Source of the DNA: Diplodia intermedia
Lineage: Eukaryota; Ascomycota; Dothideomycetes; Botryosphaeriales; Botryosphaeriaceae
NCBI GenBank assembly: GCA_021495925.1
Contig: JAKEKT010000036.1
Span: forward strand, 124,001 to 188,000
DNA length: 64,000 nucleotides
Direction: 5' to 3'
The position numbers and the translations under genes are program-made. The notes beneath the pieces are model-generated. The model searched no databases and was not told where the DNA came from. It saw only the letters and a program-made list of their open reading frames with translations. This document shows, in pieces, positions 23,662-35,639 of the stretch (its first letter is position 1; each line of letters starts with the position of its first letter).

Positions 23662-26600
23662 TCAAACCCCGCCAGCAACCCCCACCCCCACCCCCACCCC
23701 CATCCCCATCCCCCCCGCCACCCTCTCATCATCCGTCACCCTCCCCCACTCCAACAACAACCTAAAGAAATAAACCTCCATATCCACCCCCCTCAACACG
23801 CGGCCCGCCCACACCCTCCCCTCCCCCGCCAACAACTCCGCCAACCCCCCTTGCCCGCCCCAATACGCCCCACCTCCTCCCCGTCCAGCATCCCCCCAGC
23901 CCCCAAAAAACGCCAGCGTAGCCCACAACCCCACGCCCCTCACATCCACAGGGACGAAATGGCGCCACGCCGTGACCCTGCTCTCCCACCACTCGCGAAA
24001 CACCGGCTGCAGCTTGAACGGCAGGCACGCGCTCTCCAAGAACGAGATGAAGCGGCCGCTGAAGCCGGCGCCGTCGGCGTCGAGCAGGTAGCGGTGCCGC
24101 CAGTGCGCCTGGAAGTCGGCCGTGTGCGCGCCGCTGGTCGCGCCGAAGAAGGCGGTTTGCGCGGCGCACGAGGGCGCCGTGCAGCGGGTGATGCTGGTGA
24201 AGTGGACGTCGGGGGTGATGATGGGGTTGTTGCCGGCGGCGGCGGCGGCGTGTAGGGCGGCGGGGGCGACGGGCGTGTAGTGGAGGTGGTTGTTGCGGTG
24301 GTCGGCGAGGAGGAGGGGCTGCGGGGCGCTCGTGTTGGCGAGCACGGCGACGGCGCGCTGGCGGGCCATGCCGCGCCAGGCGCCGGCGGGCTGCGTGTCG
24401 TCGGACGCGTAGCCTTCGCTCGTCGCGCCGCGCCAGAAGAGCGCGGGCGACTTTGCGGCGAAGGGCGGGTCGGGGAAGTCGTCGGTCGGGGCGTAGCGCG
24501 CCTTGCCGAGGTAGTTCCACGGCGACGGGAAGCGGATGTCGTTGAAGCCGGGCGCCTTGCTTTGGCTGAAGATGGGCAGGAGGTCCTGGGTCGGGTCGAA
24601 GGCCGAGGGGCTGATGTAGAAGCCGTGGAGGTGTGCGAGGTCGGGCTGGTGGCATATGTCCGTGGTTGCGTAAGTCCAATTGGAGAGGAACAGTCCGGAA
24701 GAGTGCGGTGCTGCGCATGAGGCGCAGTGGGTGGTCGGATCGAGGTGGCGGTTTGTGCGGGCGGGTGAGTCGGGCGGGCAGTGGGCGGAGGCGAAGTCCC
24801 AGGTGTTGTGAAAGGACAGCGTCATGAAGCGCCCCAAGTCAAGAGGCTCGTTGGGATCCACCGCCCAGCCTTCGGTTCGGTTCTTGCTGAATTGGTTCAG
24901 GCTCATATGTTTGCTTCTGTGATCAGCCAGTTCACGCAGCGCGGCTTCCCGAGCTTGCCCAATCTCGTGGTACGGTAGGGATACACGGGGTTCGTCATTG
25001 AGGTTGAAGGCGAGGTCCATGTCCGGTAGGAACTGACTAAACTTTTCGATCATGGCGATAATGCCATCTAGAGACCAACGATGGGTCCCGGGAGGGTCCC
25101 CGGCGATCGACGCCACTCCATTCCGGATTTGGATTCCCCCAATGCCAAGAGGAGAGGCCAGAGCCTCCTTGGTCCTTTTCCGAATCTCAGCAGGCGATAG
25201 CGACCAGAATGGCAGTAGGTCTTCGTGTATGGAATCAAATTCATCGATGATTAGCGAAGATCGATTGACGGCGTACTCGAACCATTGATCGAAAAGCGGC
25301 GGCGGCGTCTGGTTGTATCGAGCGACATAGTTGCGAGTTGCCTCGGCCAGAGAAGTACTCGCAGATGCAGACTTCAGCCATGAATCGTGTTGCAGCTTTG
25401 CCTGGTTGATCAACGTCTCCACTGGGTGAACATGGAGGTCCACGCGGCCCCAGTTCACCAGCAGCGTTTGGATCGCAAAGAGAAGTCCGTATAGGTGAAA
25501 GAGGCTCCAGCGCCGCTTGGAACGCTCCGGTCTCCCTTGAGTATCCTCGAACCATTGTTTTCTGAGCTCGGCAACGGAGTGGAGGATCACGCCTACCAGA
25601 AACCCCAGAGGGATAAGAGCCTTGAACTCGTGGGTATCGAGAAACGGGGTCGGTGGATTCCAGATTTTGGCGGTGAGTGTGACAGCCGAAACGGTGCAGA
25701 GAACCAGCAGAGAAGTATCCAAGGCTCCGCTACGACTGATCTGTGAGGAGTTAGTGGTATAGCTCTGAGATTGATGCCTGCATACGCAAGCGGAGGAAGG
25801 CTTCGAGATTGAAGCTGGGAGTATTGACTCACAGTGTGAAGGGCGCAAAAAGTCGTAAAGCCCACAGCGACAGCAATCTTCAGGATGCGGGGCGCAAAGT
25901 TCTCAGACTCAAAGAATACGGGCCTCATCTCTCGGAAGGTGTTGTCCACTATGCCTAGAACAATACATGCAGCTGTGGTAATCTGTAATAGAGATAAGTA
26001 TCACCGAGATATCACACGAGCAAACTTCAACGCTTGCAGCTGTCTTGCCCGTGCCGAGTGACATGACGAGAAACCGTACTCACAAGGAAAGACAGCCCAA
26101 CGGAGTGTATAGCCGCATCTCTACTCTCAGAACGGGCCATCGTCGACGAGTTGAGCGAAACAGCCAGATACACAGCCACGACCACATCCAAAATAGTGCC
26201 GACAATCTGCAGAGGCGTTATCGTAGTCAAAGAGCCAAGATGGTGGTCCAAGATATAAGTCGAAGCCAAGGACGAAGGCGAGTACCATATGGCCAGACTC
26301 CCGAACCACGAAAAGACGGCGGCATAAACGACCGGGCCGAGCCAGTGCTTCGACGACGACGACGACGACTGGGCGGCGGGCGGCTGCCTGTTCGCTTTGT
26401 GCTCGTGTCTCCGGTTGTGATGCTGGTCCGCCCTCGCCCGCTTCCGCCAGCGATCCGCGAGGGCGATGTAGAAAGGAATAAGCGCGTCCAGGTTCGCGGC
26501 GCTCGCCCTGACCCCGGTCCGGCGCAGCATCTCAACGCGACCGGTCAGGACGAGCGCTAGGAATGCGCGGGGCAGCCATTGCTTCAGCCGCGGTGGAGAT

Positions 26601-26941
26601 GGGACGTCGGACGGTCCCCCGAGCAGCGGCGGGCTCGACGGGCGGACATCTCCGCTGACGTCATCCAATGGGATGGCGGCGTATTTTTGACCTGAGCGGC
26701 CGTTACGGGAGAAGAATAATCGGGTCCTGGGCGGTAGCAGGAGAACGCCGGCGACGGCGGCTAGAATAATTGCCCAGGACGTGGAGGGGCGGTCCAAGAC
26801 GAGAGAAGTCTCGCTGGTCGCGGTGAGGTACGCAACACAGGCAACCAGGCCGCTGCATGTGAGTTAGTGGCAGCACGAGCACGGAGGAACACAGCCAGCG
26901 TACACGGAAGCGAATCCTTGAGACGGCTCGAACTTGTCCAT
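23662..26941 (-). CDS. GT90 (CAP10-like) glycosyltransferase with N-terminal membrane region
   Basis: Probable Golgi/ER xylosyl- or glucosyltransferase of family GT90, whose founder CAP10 is needed for Cryptococcus capsule. Four exons: 26941-26904, 26852-26084, 25982-25833 and 25740-23662 (introns 51, 101 and 92 nt), giving 1011 residues. The first splice gives MDKFEPSQGFASV|GLVACVAYL. The first 430 residues hold about seven hydrophobic spans (for example SWAIILAAVAGVLLL, VVYAAVFSWFGSLAIW, ILDVVVAVYLAV, LIPLGFLVGVILHSV). The C-terminal catalytic part carries LFWRGATSEGY (about 754-764) and YLLDADGAGFSGRF (about 870-883), the core GT90 motifs. The extreme C-terminus is encoded by a GTGGGG-type minisatellite (GMGMGVGVGVGV). 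Intact frame throughout. Confidence 0.9.
23681..23716. repeat. CCCCCA minisatellite in the GT90 3' coding end
   Basis: Tandem CCCCCA/CCCCAT hexamers (plus strand) encode the alternating Gly-Val/Gly-Met tail of the GT90 protein. Copy-number changes would alter only tail length. Confidence 0.85.
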
Positions 26942-27672
26942 GGTCGAAGTTGGAGGCCGGGGCGCCCCGACTGCCGGGCGGTGTTGTTGGTACGAAAGGC
27001 CGAGGCGGGCGTCGTGAAAACCGATTTATCCGCGCCTGGCCAGGTTTAGCCGGATTGTCATCTGCAATGGGCGAATGGGGCAACGGCGATGGAGGGACGA
27101 ATGGCCAGCGGACGCCGGCGACCCAGCTGCGGCCTCTGGTTTTGTGCGACGGCCCACCGCCTCCAGATTCGAGATTGCGTGGTGATCCCTCCCCTTCCGG
27201 CTGGCTTTTCACCCACTGTATTGCGTCATTCTGATCGTCCTTCGGAGTCTCATCCGACCCTCGCTTTGGTTGCCGTGTCTTCAAGTGAGTCGATCGAGAT
27301 ATCCAGTTAATAATGTTTAAGGCTTTGCTCGAGCCCACCTCTCAGCGCCTGACGGAATGCTACAGAATGCGAGCGACGGGCCACGCTAGACCACATCTGG
27401 ATTACCCAATTAGGCTAACTGCCTTCGGTTGGAGAGTCAAATCCGACCAACTTGATAGACAGGTACATACATAGTAGACGCTTATCTTATCAAACCCCAA
27501 CTACACGCATTCGACAACCTTATACGGGAACGGACTAGTGACTAATGCGATACCATTCAGCTCATTATTATTATTACCACAGCTCTATAAACTTTTTCCA
27601 ACCCAAAAACGCCTCGATCCCATCATTCTATATACAATCCAAATCCAAATCCACCTTCCCATCAAACCAAAT
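26942..27672. other. Intergenic: GT90 promoter and NRPS-like 3' flank
   Basis: No gene supported. Minus-strand frames here have only TTG/CTG starts or overlap the GT90 first exon. Confidence 0.5.
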
Positions 27673-30600
27673 CTAAAACCCCCACTGCCTCAACCAGTTC
27701 TCAAACAACGCCCCATCCACCTCGCCCAACTCGCCCAAACACCTGCTGCTCTGGACCGTATGCTCCGTCGCCATGGGCGGCAACGCGCCGCCCTCGACCT
27801 GCAGGCCCTCGTAGAAATCCAGCAGCTTGACGCCGGGCTTCATCTCGACCTCCTCTTTAGTCAGCGGGGTGGCGCGGAGGGCCGTCATCCAGTCGGCGAA
27901 GGGGACGGCGCGGAGCTCGACGCCCTGTTTCCTGTAAAAGGCCTGGATGACGGGGACGAGGGTGCGCCACGAGACGACGCGCGGGTTGACGACGTGGAAG
28001 ACGTCGAGCGGGACGGATGCGCGCGCGGTGCGGTTGACGCGGTCGAGGCTGGCCTCGAAGACGGTGCGCGCGGCCGCGTCCATGGGCACCCAGTCGACCG
28101 CGTCCTGGTTGCCCAGGTTGGCCGGCACCGCGCCCATGTTGCGCGACGTGTGCACGATCGACGGCAGCCACTCGTGCCGGTTCCACACGCCCTTTTCTTG
28201 CCGCGGCCCCGCGAGCTGCCCGCACCGGACGATGGCGGCCGGCACCCCCGCCTGCCGCGCCGCGACGGCGAGGATGCGCCCCGAGACGTGCTTGGATTCG
28301 CCGTAGCCTTGGGGCAGGGGTGCGAGGTCGCTCTCGATGAAGGTCTCGGGAACCGCGCCCTGCCCGCCGGTGGCCGGCCAGTTGGCGACGGATGCGACCG
28401 ACGAGATGAAGGTGATGTGGGCGCGGTAGCGCGAGTGGAGGGAGAAGTCGACGACGCGGCGCGTGCCGGCGATGTGAGTGGGCTCGTACGACTCGAGCGC
28501 GTGGTTGAAGTCGACGGCCCAGGCGTTGTGGATGAAGAGCGTAGTCGCCGCTGCGAGCTCGTCGTAGACGTCCTGCGATAGACCGAAGCGCGCTTTGCTG
28601 AAGTCGGTGCACAGGAAGGTGACCTTGCTGAAGTCGGGGAGGACGTCGCGCTCGGTGAAGGACTGGGTGTTGCGGGCGGCGGCCGAGTCGGAGCGGTTGA
28701 GACAGTACACCTTGGCCACGGTGGGCTCGGCGATGAGGTTCTCGAGGATGTAGTTGCCTAGAGAACCGGTCGAGCCGGTGAGGACCACGGTGTGCTTCTC
28801 AGGAAGATCAGGCAGAGGGCCGGCCGTCTTGGGGAGATCGGCGGTGTACTTCGCAACCATCTCCGCCATGACCTGCTCGCGGGGCTTCGTAGGCTTGGAG
28901 TCGGCGTCGGACTCGGAGAGCTTGCTCTCAAGAGCAGTCGCCAGCTTGTTGACCGAGGGGTTGGCGTAGATGTCGCGGGGAAGCACCTTCGCGCCACGAT
29001 CCGCAGCATCATCCTTGATGGCGTGGCTGATGGAGCTAGCGAGCGCCATAACCTGCAGAGAATCGACACCCAAATCAAGAATGTCAAGGTCGTTGGTGTG
29101 CTCAGCCTTGAACAGCGGAACGGTCAAGCTGACAGCGTTGCGAACGAACTCGCGGATAGTGGGCAGGTCAGCGTCCTTGGACAAGTTGCCCAGCTGCTCG
29201 TCGAAGCCTTCGTTGGAGTACAGAGCATCAAGTTCCTGCGAGTAGAGGTTGACAGTGGCACGCCTCACGATGGAACCCTTCGGCGCGCGGACGAAAGGCT
29301 TCTCCTTCTTCGTGAAGGCAACCTTGTTCTTCCAGACCTGAGCGTGAGCAGGAGCTTCCTTGTTGGCTTCTTCGACCGAGCGCCAAACGTCGGTAAGAAG
29401 GTCGTCCAGGGCTTGTCCCTCCTGAACCTTGGTCCAATCGGGTTCGATGAGAATCGCCGGCTGGAAGCGGCTCTGGCCCACAACAAGAGCACCTCTGACC
29501 TGAGGGTGATCCTCTACAGTCTTCTCGAAGCTAACCGGGTTGAACTTCTCGCCGTTGCTGAAAACGATTACGTCGTCACGACGGCCCTTGTACTTCCAGA
29601 GACCCTTCTTGGTCGGGTGCGGCTCCCACAGGTCCTTGGTTCTCCATTCGGAGATTTCGGGGAAGTTGGAAAATACAGAAATGTACCTGGGGTCGACGAT
29701 GGGCTTGATGACCTGCTCGCACAGGCCCTCACCAGCATCCTCCATGACGACACCCGAGTAGGGGTGCCATTCGAAATATTCCCAGTCGGCCGGATCTTCA
29801 GGCTCCAAAGCAGCCATGAGCGAGGCTTCGGTAGAACCAATGATGGAGTTGACGCGGGTCACCTGCCTCATGCGGTCTCCCGCTTCGGGGGCCAGGGGAG
29901 CACCGCCAAAGTAGATGTCGTCGAGAGTAGAGAGCGCCTTGAGGCCCTTTTCGGTCTCGCTCATCTCCTCCAGCAGAGCAGGCGGGAAGAGTCCAACTGT
30001 GGCCTTCCTGAGAAGGAGGATCTCGCTGAGCAAGTCGGCGCTGAGCGCCACACCGACGGGGGCAAGTACCAGGGGGCCAGTGTAGATGCTACGGAAAACG
30101 CAGACCATGCCCATGGTGTGGTAGAAGGGAGCAGGAATGAACATGGGCTTGCCGTCTGCTGTCGGTCCCATCCAGCCTTCCGAACGGTTCTTGCGACCCG
30201 GAGGAGCCTTCATGTACTTTTGATGGTCTATTTGCGCAACCCAGAGGTTGGTCATGTAGATGGGCTTGGGAAGGCCGGTGCTGCCCGAGGTGTGAATGAC
30301 CATGACATGTTCCTGTGCGTCCTCACGGCCCTGGCTCTCGAAATGACCATGCTGCTCGCCAAGAGCAATCATCTCGTCGAATGTGGGGACCTGGTGGCCA
30401 TGGATATCCTCGGAGTGCTGCTCGAAAACGGTCAAGTTCTTTTCGATGCCATCGGTGTAGAGGTAGTGCGTCGAGTCTGTGCGTCGCAGGAGGTGGAGCT
30501 GAGCTTCGTCGGAGTTTCGCAGAGAAAGCAGGAGAGCCTGTTGGGTGCGGGATTAGCAGAGTTCTTCAAGGCTGCCGTAGATTGGTGATGGCTTACTCTG

Positions 30601-30976
30601 CGGTTGGTCTTCATGAGAGCGGTCACAATTACGGCGTAGCGGGCATCGTTGACGCTAGAAACATGTTTTAGCCATGTGGTTTACCATTTGATCGTAGAAG
30701 ATCTTACCCTAACCAGGCCACAGTCTCACGCTGATCCGGAACGGGGCCGATTGTTCTCTCGATCCACTTGCATGTTCCGTTGACAGCCTTTGCGAATTCA
30801 CCGAACGTGATGGTGCGCCATTCAGCGTGGATATCTGAGGTACGCGGGACGATGAACCATGGCCTCGAGGGGCAGCTGGCGGCAATGTCATCGACGCGGC
30901 GAGGAAGAGGAGTGTCGGCGAAGGGAGAGTGGCCGGCGTAGCCTTTGGAGGGAGAAATTTCTTGGATGGAGCCCAT
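27673..30976 (-). CDS. NRPS-like A-T-R enzyme (adenylation, carrier, thioester reductase)
   Basis: Predicted to activate a carboxylic or amino acid as an adenylate, load it on a carrier and reductively release an aldehyde or alcohol. Three exons: 30976-30708, 30654-30597 and 30537-27673 (introns 53 and 59 nt), giving 1063 residues. Adenylation domain: HTSGSTG at about 191-197, a GSTEAS segment, and KYKGRRDDVIVFSNGEKFNP. Carrier: DLGVDSLQ with phosphopantetheine Ser at about 602. Reductase: Rossmann VVLTGSTGSLGNY at about 694-706, FISSVASV, and YGESK at about 854-858. There is no condensation domain, so this is a carboxylate-reductase-like enzyme rather than a true NRPS. The ATG at 30976 (MGSIQEISPSKGYAG) is preferred because the longer frame starts only at a TTG. 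It is divergent from the amino-acid permease and has a TATA element upstream. Confidence 0.93.
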
Positions 30977-32596
30977 GATGGAGAAAAGATCAAGAATCGC
31001 GGTTGTGGTATCACTGAAACTGGAGGTATACGCAGAAGACAAGAAAGTAGAATGGTGATGCTGGAAGAAGGGCAAAGAGCGGGTGGTTTCTGAACGTTAT
31101 ATACAGCAGCTCGTGCGAGACAGTTGCTCGATTTGAAAAGTGCGAGAAGCAGTGTCTTCCGTGGCGTGCCTGGTGCATGGAGCAGCGGGCCAGGGCCTTG
31201 GGCCGTGAATGGAGACGGGCGGTATTCGGTGGTGAGGTAATTTCTGGCAGACCCATCGCCACATGGTTGCTCGAAAGCGCCGACCACGGACAGCCAGTTT
31301 GGGCCTCTGGCTGGACAGCAGTGCAGCAAACCTCGAGCCGGTGAGCGCAAGGATGCTCGGAGGGATCATTTGAAGCTCGGGGCCGGAGGCTAGGGCGCAG
31401 CGATCGCATGGGAGAGGTCAGGATCATAGTGACACCAGGCGTCTCAGGGCGCGTTCGTCGTCGACCTTGGGCTCGACGGCGCTCCGTGATTGGGCGACAG
31501 CAGGACAGTGCAGACGTTATCTCCAGGAGAAAGCGCGATGGTTGAGAGCTAGCGCAGCGTCAGGGCTCCATTCTCCACCTCGGCCGAGAGAGTTGAGATC
31601 GCACGGCGAGGTATTCGAAACGTCAGAGCCGCCGCTGCCCAACTGTCCCTGCCGAGCCGCCATGACGCGAGCCGAGCGAAGAATTTGAGGGCAAATCGGA
31701 CCTGCCAAGCAGCACAAGCAATGCTTGGAGGCTTGACTCTCGAGGCTCAGCGGATCGTTCCTTCGTCCCGCCAGCCACGGCGCAGGCAGGCGCATGGGCC
31801 GGCCCGTTGTCGAGCAGCCATCTCGTGAGGTTCCAGATCGAGCTTCACTGCAGCGACCCACCGGGAGGGGCGTTGCATGCGCGGACGAGGCAAAAGTTGG
31901 CTCGATGATGTCGCCGCGGGCGGAAGTCGGAAAAGGCTCGCTCGACGCAGAGATATACCTGCTGGTGAAAGCCGAGGGTATCTGCACGTCGGCATGTAGA
32001 AAGGGCAGTTGGCTCCGTCATACACTCTGTCTCCGCTGCCACCCTGCCACCCTCCAAGGCCACCCTCCTCCGCGCATTCGTAACCTCGACCCTCCTCACC
32101 GACCACGCCAGACGACGACCGGAAAAGTGGAGTCGCAGCGACGACGCCGTGGTGCGATTACTTGCCGACCGAACGTGAGAACGACGTGATCCGAAAGCGA
32201 CGGCATGGTGGAGGGGAGCTGGGTGTTGGGAGAGCAGCGCGCGGCGGAGAGGGATGTTGATGGTTGATGGGTGGTCCTGGGCGCCGTCGATCCCGCCACC
32301 ACCGCTGCTCGAAATACGGCCCTGTTCCGCGCTCGCTGCTGTGCCGCCTCCGCCTCCGCCTCCGCCGCCCTTCCCACGCTTCTGACTCGTCCGCCCGCCG
32401 CTTATCGCCCCCGATTGAGCGTTTCTGGAATCGCGCCACCTCCGCCACGGGCGCATAGCCCGCTCTCTACCTAGCAGCAGCTGTCGCCCACTGTTCGGCC
32501 GCGCCGTGCCTGCCTCCCACTCTTGTCGCAGACCATGGCCGTCGTTGATTCTGCCACTCACACCTCGGGTCCCTCGATCGCTCCGCACCGCCCACC
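30977..32596. promoter_or_regulatory. Divergent promoter region, NRPS-like / amino-acid permease
   Basis: 1.6 kb between two head-to-head genes. It contains a TATA-like element for the minus-strand gene. Open frames in it lack supported starts and look like shadows of GC-rich sequence. Confidence 0.5.
31098..31105 (-). promoter_or_regulatory. TATA-like element of the NRPS-like gene
   Basis: GTATATAA on the minus strand, about 125 nt upstream of the ATG at 30976. Confidence 0.45.
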
Positions 32597-34430
32597 ATGA
32601 CCGCGCCGTCGCCCCCGCCGCACGAGAAAGCCGTCGAGAAAACGTCGTCGCCCGATGTCCGCGATCGAAAACCGTCGCTCGAGGCCGTTGGCGTGGCTGA
32701 AAATGCCGACCAGCTGCATCGCCGTCTCTCCAACCGTCAGATCCAGTGGATAGCCATTGGCGGCTCTATTGGCACCGCGTTGTTCGTCAGCATCGGATAT
32801 GGTCTGATTGAGGGAGGGCCCGGCAGCTTGTTCATTGCCTTCACCCTGTACAGCTGCATGCTGGGCCTGGTCAACAGCTGCCTGGCCGAGATGGCCGTCT
32901 TCTTTCCCGTCACCGGCTCGTGGATGCGCATGGCCTCGAAATGGGTCGACGAGGCTCTCGGCTTCACCGCAGGCTGGAATTTCTACCTATACGAGGCCAT
33001 CCTGATCCCGTTCGAAATCTCGGCCCTCAATCTGGTTCTGGCTTACTGGAGCGACAACATCCCACTCGCCGCCGTCATCGTCGCGTGCATCGTCCTCTAT
33101 GCGTACGTGAAATTACGTGAATTCGGCCCCCGTCTTGGCTGATCTTGACTAGCATCATCAACCTCTTTGCCGTGCGCTGGTACGGCGAGGCTGAGTTCTG
33201 GCTGTCGTCAGGCAAGCTGATTCTCATTTTTATGATGTTCGCCTTCACATTCATCACCATGGTCGGCGGCAATCCTCAGCGCGATGCCTATGGGTTCAGG
33301 TACTGGCGAACTCCAGGATCGTTCGCCGAATATGTGACCACCGGCACTCTTGGCCGCTTTGAGGGATTTCTCGGCGCGTTTTACCAGGCTGCTTTCACCA
33401 TTGTGGGGCCAGAGTATGCGCTCCTGTCCATGAACAAACTCCGCTGGTTCTAACAAGCGCTAGATACATCGGAATGGTCTCGGGTGAAGCCGTGTATCCC
33501 CGCAAGACGATCAAGCAAGCCTTCAAGACGGTGTACTGGCGCTTTGGCTGTTTCTTCATCCTCGGAGCCCTCTGTGTCGGCATTGTGCTGCCCTACAACG
33601 ACCCTAAGCTCAACGGTCTCCTGGGAGAAGGCGCAACTGGCGACGCCGGCGCTAGCCCTTATGTCATTGCGATGCAGAACATGGGCATTACCATATTACC
33701 GGATATCACGAATGCGCTTCTTGTGACAAGTATCTTCTCCGCGGGCAACTCATATGTGTAAGTTGACACCATGAAATATTACGTATGGCCTACTCATTTT
33801 TGAAGGTACGCGGCAACGCGATCGCTGTATGCGCTTGCTCTCGACGGCCATGCGCCAAAGTTCCTCAGGAAGGTTAACCGTCAAGGAATCCCTATCTGGT
33901 CTTTCGCGGTCACCATGATCTTCCCATTTCTGTCGTTCCTGTCTCTGGGCTCGAGCGCCTCCGAAGGCCTGAAATGGCTGGCCAACCTGACGCAAGCTGC
34001 CCAAATGATAAACTACATCATCATGTGTACTGTTTATCTCTTCTTCTACCGCGCCCTCAAGGCCCAGGGTTACGACCGCAACAGCCTTCCCTACACAGGC
34101 TGGTACCAACCGTATACCGCGTATCTCGGACTGGTCTTCATGATTTTCACTGTCACGACCTACGGATACACCGTGTTCCTGCCGGGCTGGTGGGATACTG
34201 GGACGTTTTTCACCTACTACGCCATGATTTTTGTGTGCATTGTTTTGTATATTGGATACAAGTTGATCAAGCGGACCAAGGTTGTCCAGCCGCATGAGGC
34301 AGACTTGGTCTGGGAGAGGCCGATGATTGATGCGTATGAGGCTGCAACCGAGCCTCCGCTGGGAATATGGGAAGATATTGGTAGAGTGATCGGGTTGAAA
34401 AAGAGGAAGGCTAGAAGCTCAGAGGATTGA
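32597..34430 (+). CDS. Amino-acid permease (APC superfamily, fungal YAT type)
   Basis: Plasma-membrane proton-coupled amino-acid transporter. Four exons: 32597-33102, 33153-33413, 33464-33757 and 33806-34430. Introns are 50, 50 and 48 nt and the joins restore family sequence (VLYA|IINLFAVRW, IVGPE|YIGMVSGEA, NSYV|YAATRSLY). 561 residues with about twelve spans, the normal size. The signature first span (QIQWIAIGGSIGTALFV) and the conserved GEAVYPRKTIKQAF loop are intact. The cytoplasmic N-terminus is Pro/Ser/Glu-rich. The ATG lies in good context (CCACCATGACC). The substrate is not predictable. It shares its promoter region with the A-T-R enzyme, so it could supply or export a building block (inference). 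The RIP block begins about 400 bp after its stop and the gene itself shows no RIP damage. Confidence 0.95.
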
Positions 34431-34825
34431 CGGGAGAAATCCCACAAATGTTGAAGATTTCCTCTGTCTGATATTGGTATTGCGAGTTCACTGGCGCCGA
34501 CAAAGCAATAAGGCAGCTAGAAGACATGTAGGGACGCGAGAAATATATATTGATTCAGCCGCATGTATTGATCACCCGCCTCTGTTTTTCGGAGGTGTTG
34601 CGCCTTCATTACGTACGTTGTTAGGTCCGAGCAATGGACCTGAAGTAGCTCTGTGGGTAGGGCTGGTGTTTCGGGGAGCGGCGGGTAGCGTGACCCCGCG
34701 TTTGGCTTATCGCGAGTGGCCGGCGGCGTCTGCGGGGCAGCTTTATCTCATGAATCAGACGCTTCGCCCGCCCCGCACAGACCTTCTTAGTAACACACGA
34801 TACACTAATAAATGCCAGGCCAAGC
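34431..34825. other. Permease 3' flank up to the RIP boundary
   Basis: Normal-composition sequence, no gene. CpA dinucleotides are still present up to about 34820 and then almost vanish. Confidence 0.6.
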
Positions 34826-35270
34826 CTTTTAGCGTAGTAATATATTCTTATCTTCGGCGAAGCGTCTAAGCTTATCTAGACCTAGCTTTACGAAAGATCG
34901 TAACGCTTTAAAACACTTACTTTATTATTTCTTTATAACTACGGTACTATTTATTAGCGGGCATATCTATAGCGATTCGTTAAACGATAGGCTTTTAGAT
35001 AGTATAATTTTTAGAATAATAGCTACGCTAACTTCTATCGATATATAGCCTTAAAGACGCGAAAAAGATACGTTACTTTATAACGTTTACTACTTTCTTT
35101 AATTTATCTCTCGTATATATAATATAACGCCTCGCCTATTTAGAAAACTAGATACTAAAGATAATAAAGCTTCGTAGAAATATCTTTTATTATTAGTTTA
35201 TCGAAATATCGTATGGTTATAACGTACTTAATGTAAATAAAAGATAACTATCTCTTACGTACGTATTCGG

Positions 35271-35610
35271 CGAAGATCTAACTACTAAGATAATACTAAT
35301 AAACTACTAAGCGACGTTTCTTGTAATTTATATATATTTCGTAGAGATCTAACTACTAAGATAATACTAACGAATTACTAGATAGTATCGTTCTTAGAAA
35401 TCTATATATATTTAGCGAAGATCTAACTACTAAGATAATACTAACGAACTACTAAGTAACGTTTCTCGTAGTTTTATATATATTTAGCGAAGATCTAACT
35501 ACTAAGATAATACTAATAAATTACTAGATAGTATCGTTTTCGAAAATCTATATATATTTAGCGAAGACCTAACTACTAAGATAATACTAAAGAATTACTA
35601 GACGATAGAA
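35271..35610 (+). repeat. Minisatellite A, about 72-nt unit, 4.6 copies
   Basis: Units begin CGAAGATCTAACTACTAAG and recur at 35271, 35344, 35416, 35488 and 35562. Alternate units resemble each other more (AACTACTAAG...CGTTTCT versus AATTACTAGATAGTATCG), so the array has a dimeric, roughly 144-nt higher-order period. The core recurs in clusters B-D. Confidence 0.9.
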
Positions 35611-35639
35611 TTATCTTAAATATATACTCTAGAAAGAAG

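Noticed and set aside
31011..32588. Several 100-250-codon minus-strand frames between the NRPS-like gene and the permease
   Set aside because: They overlap each other in different frames, are rich in Arg/Ser/Gly and lack domains: typical GC-rich shadows.
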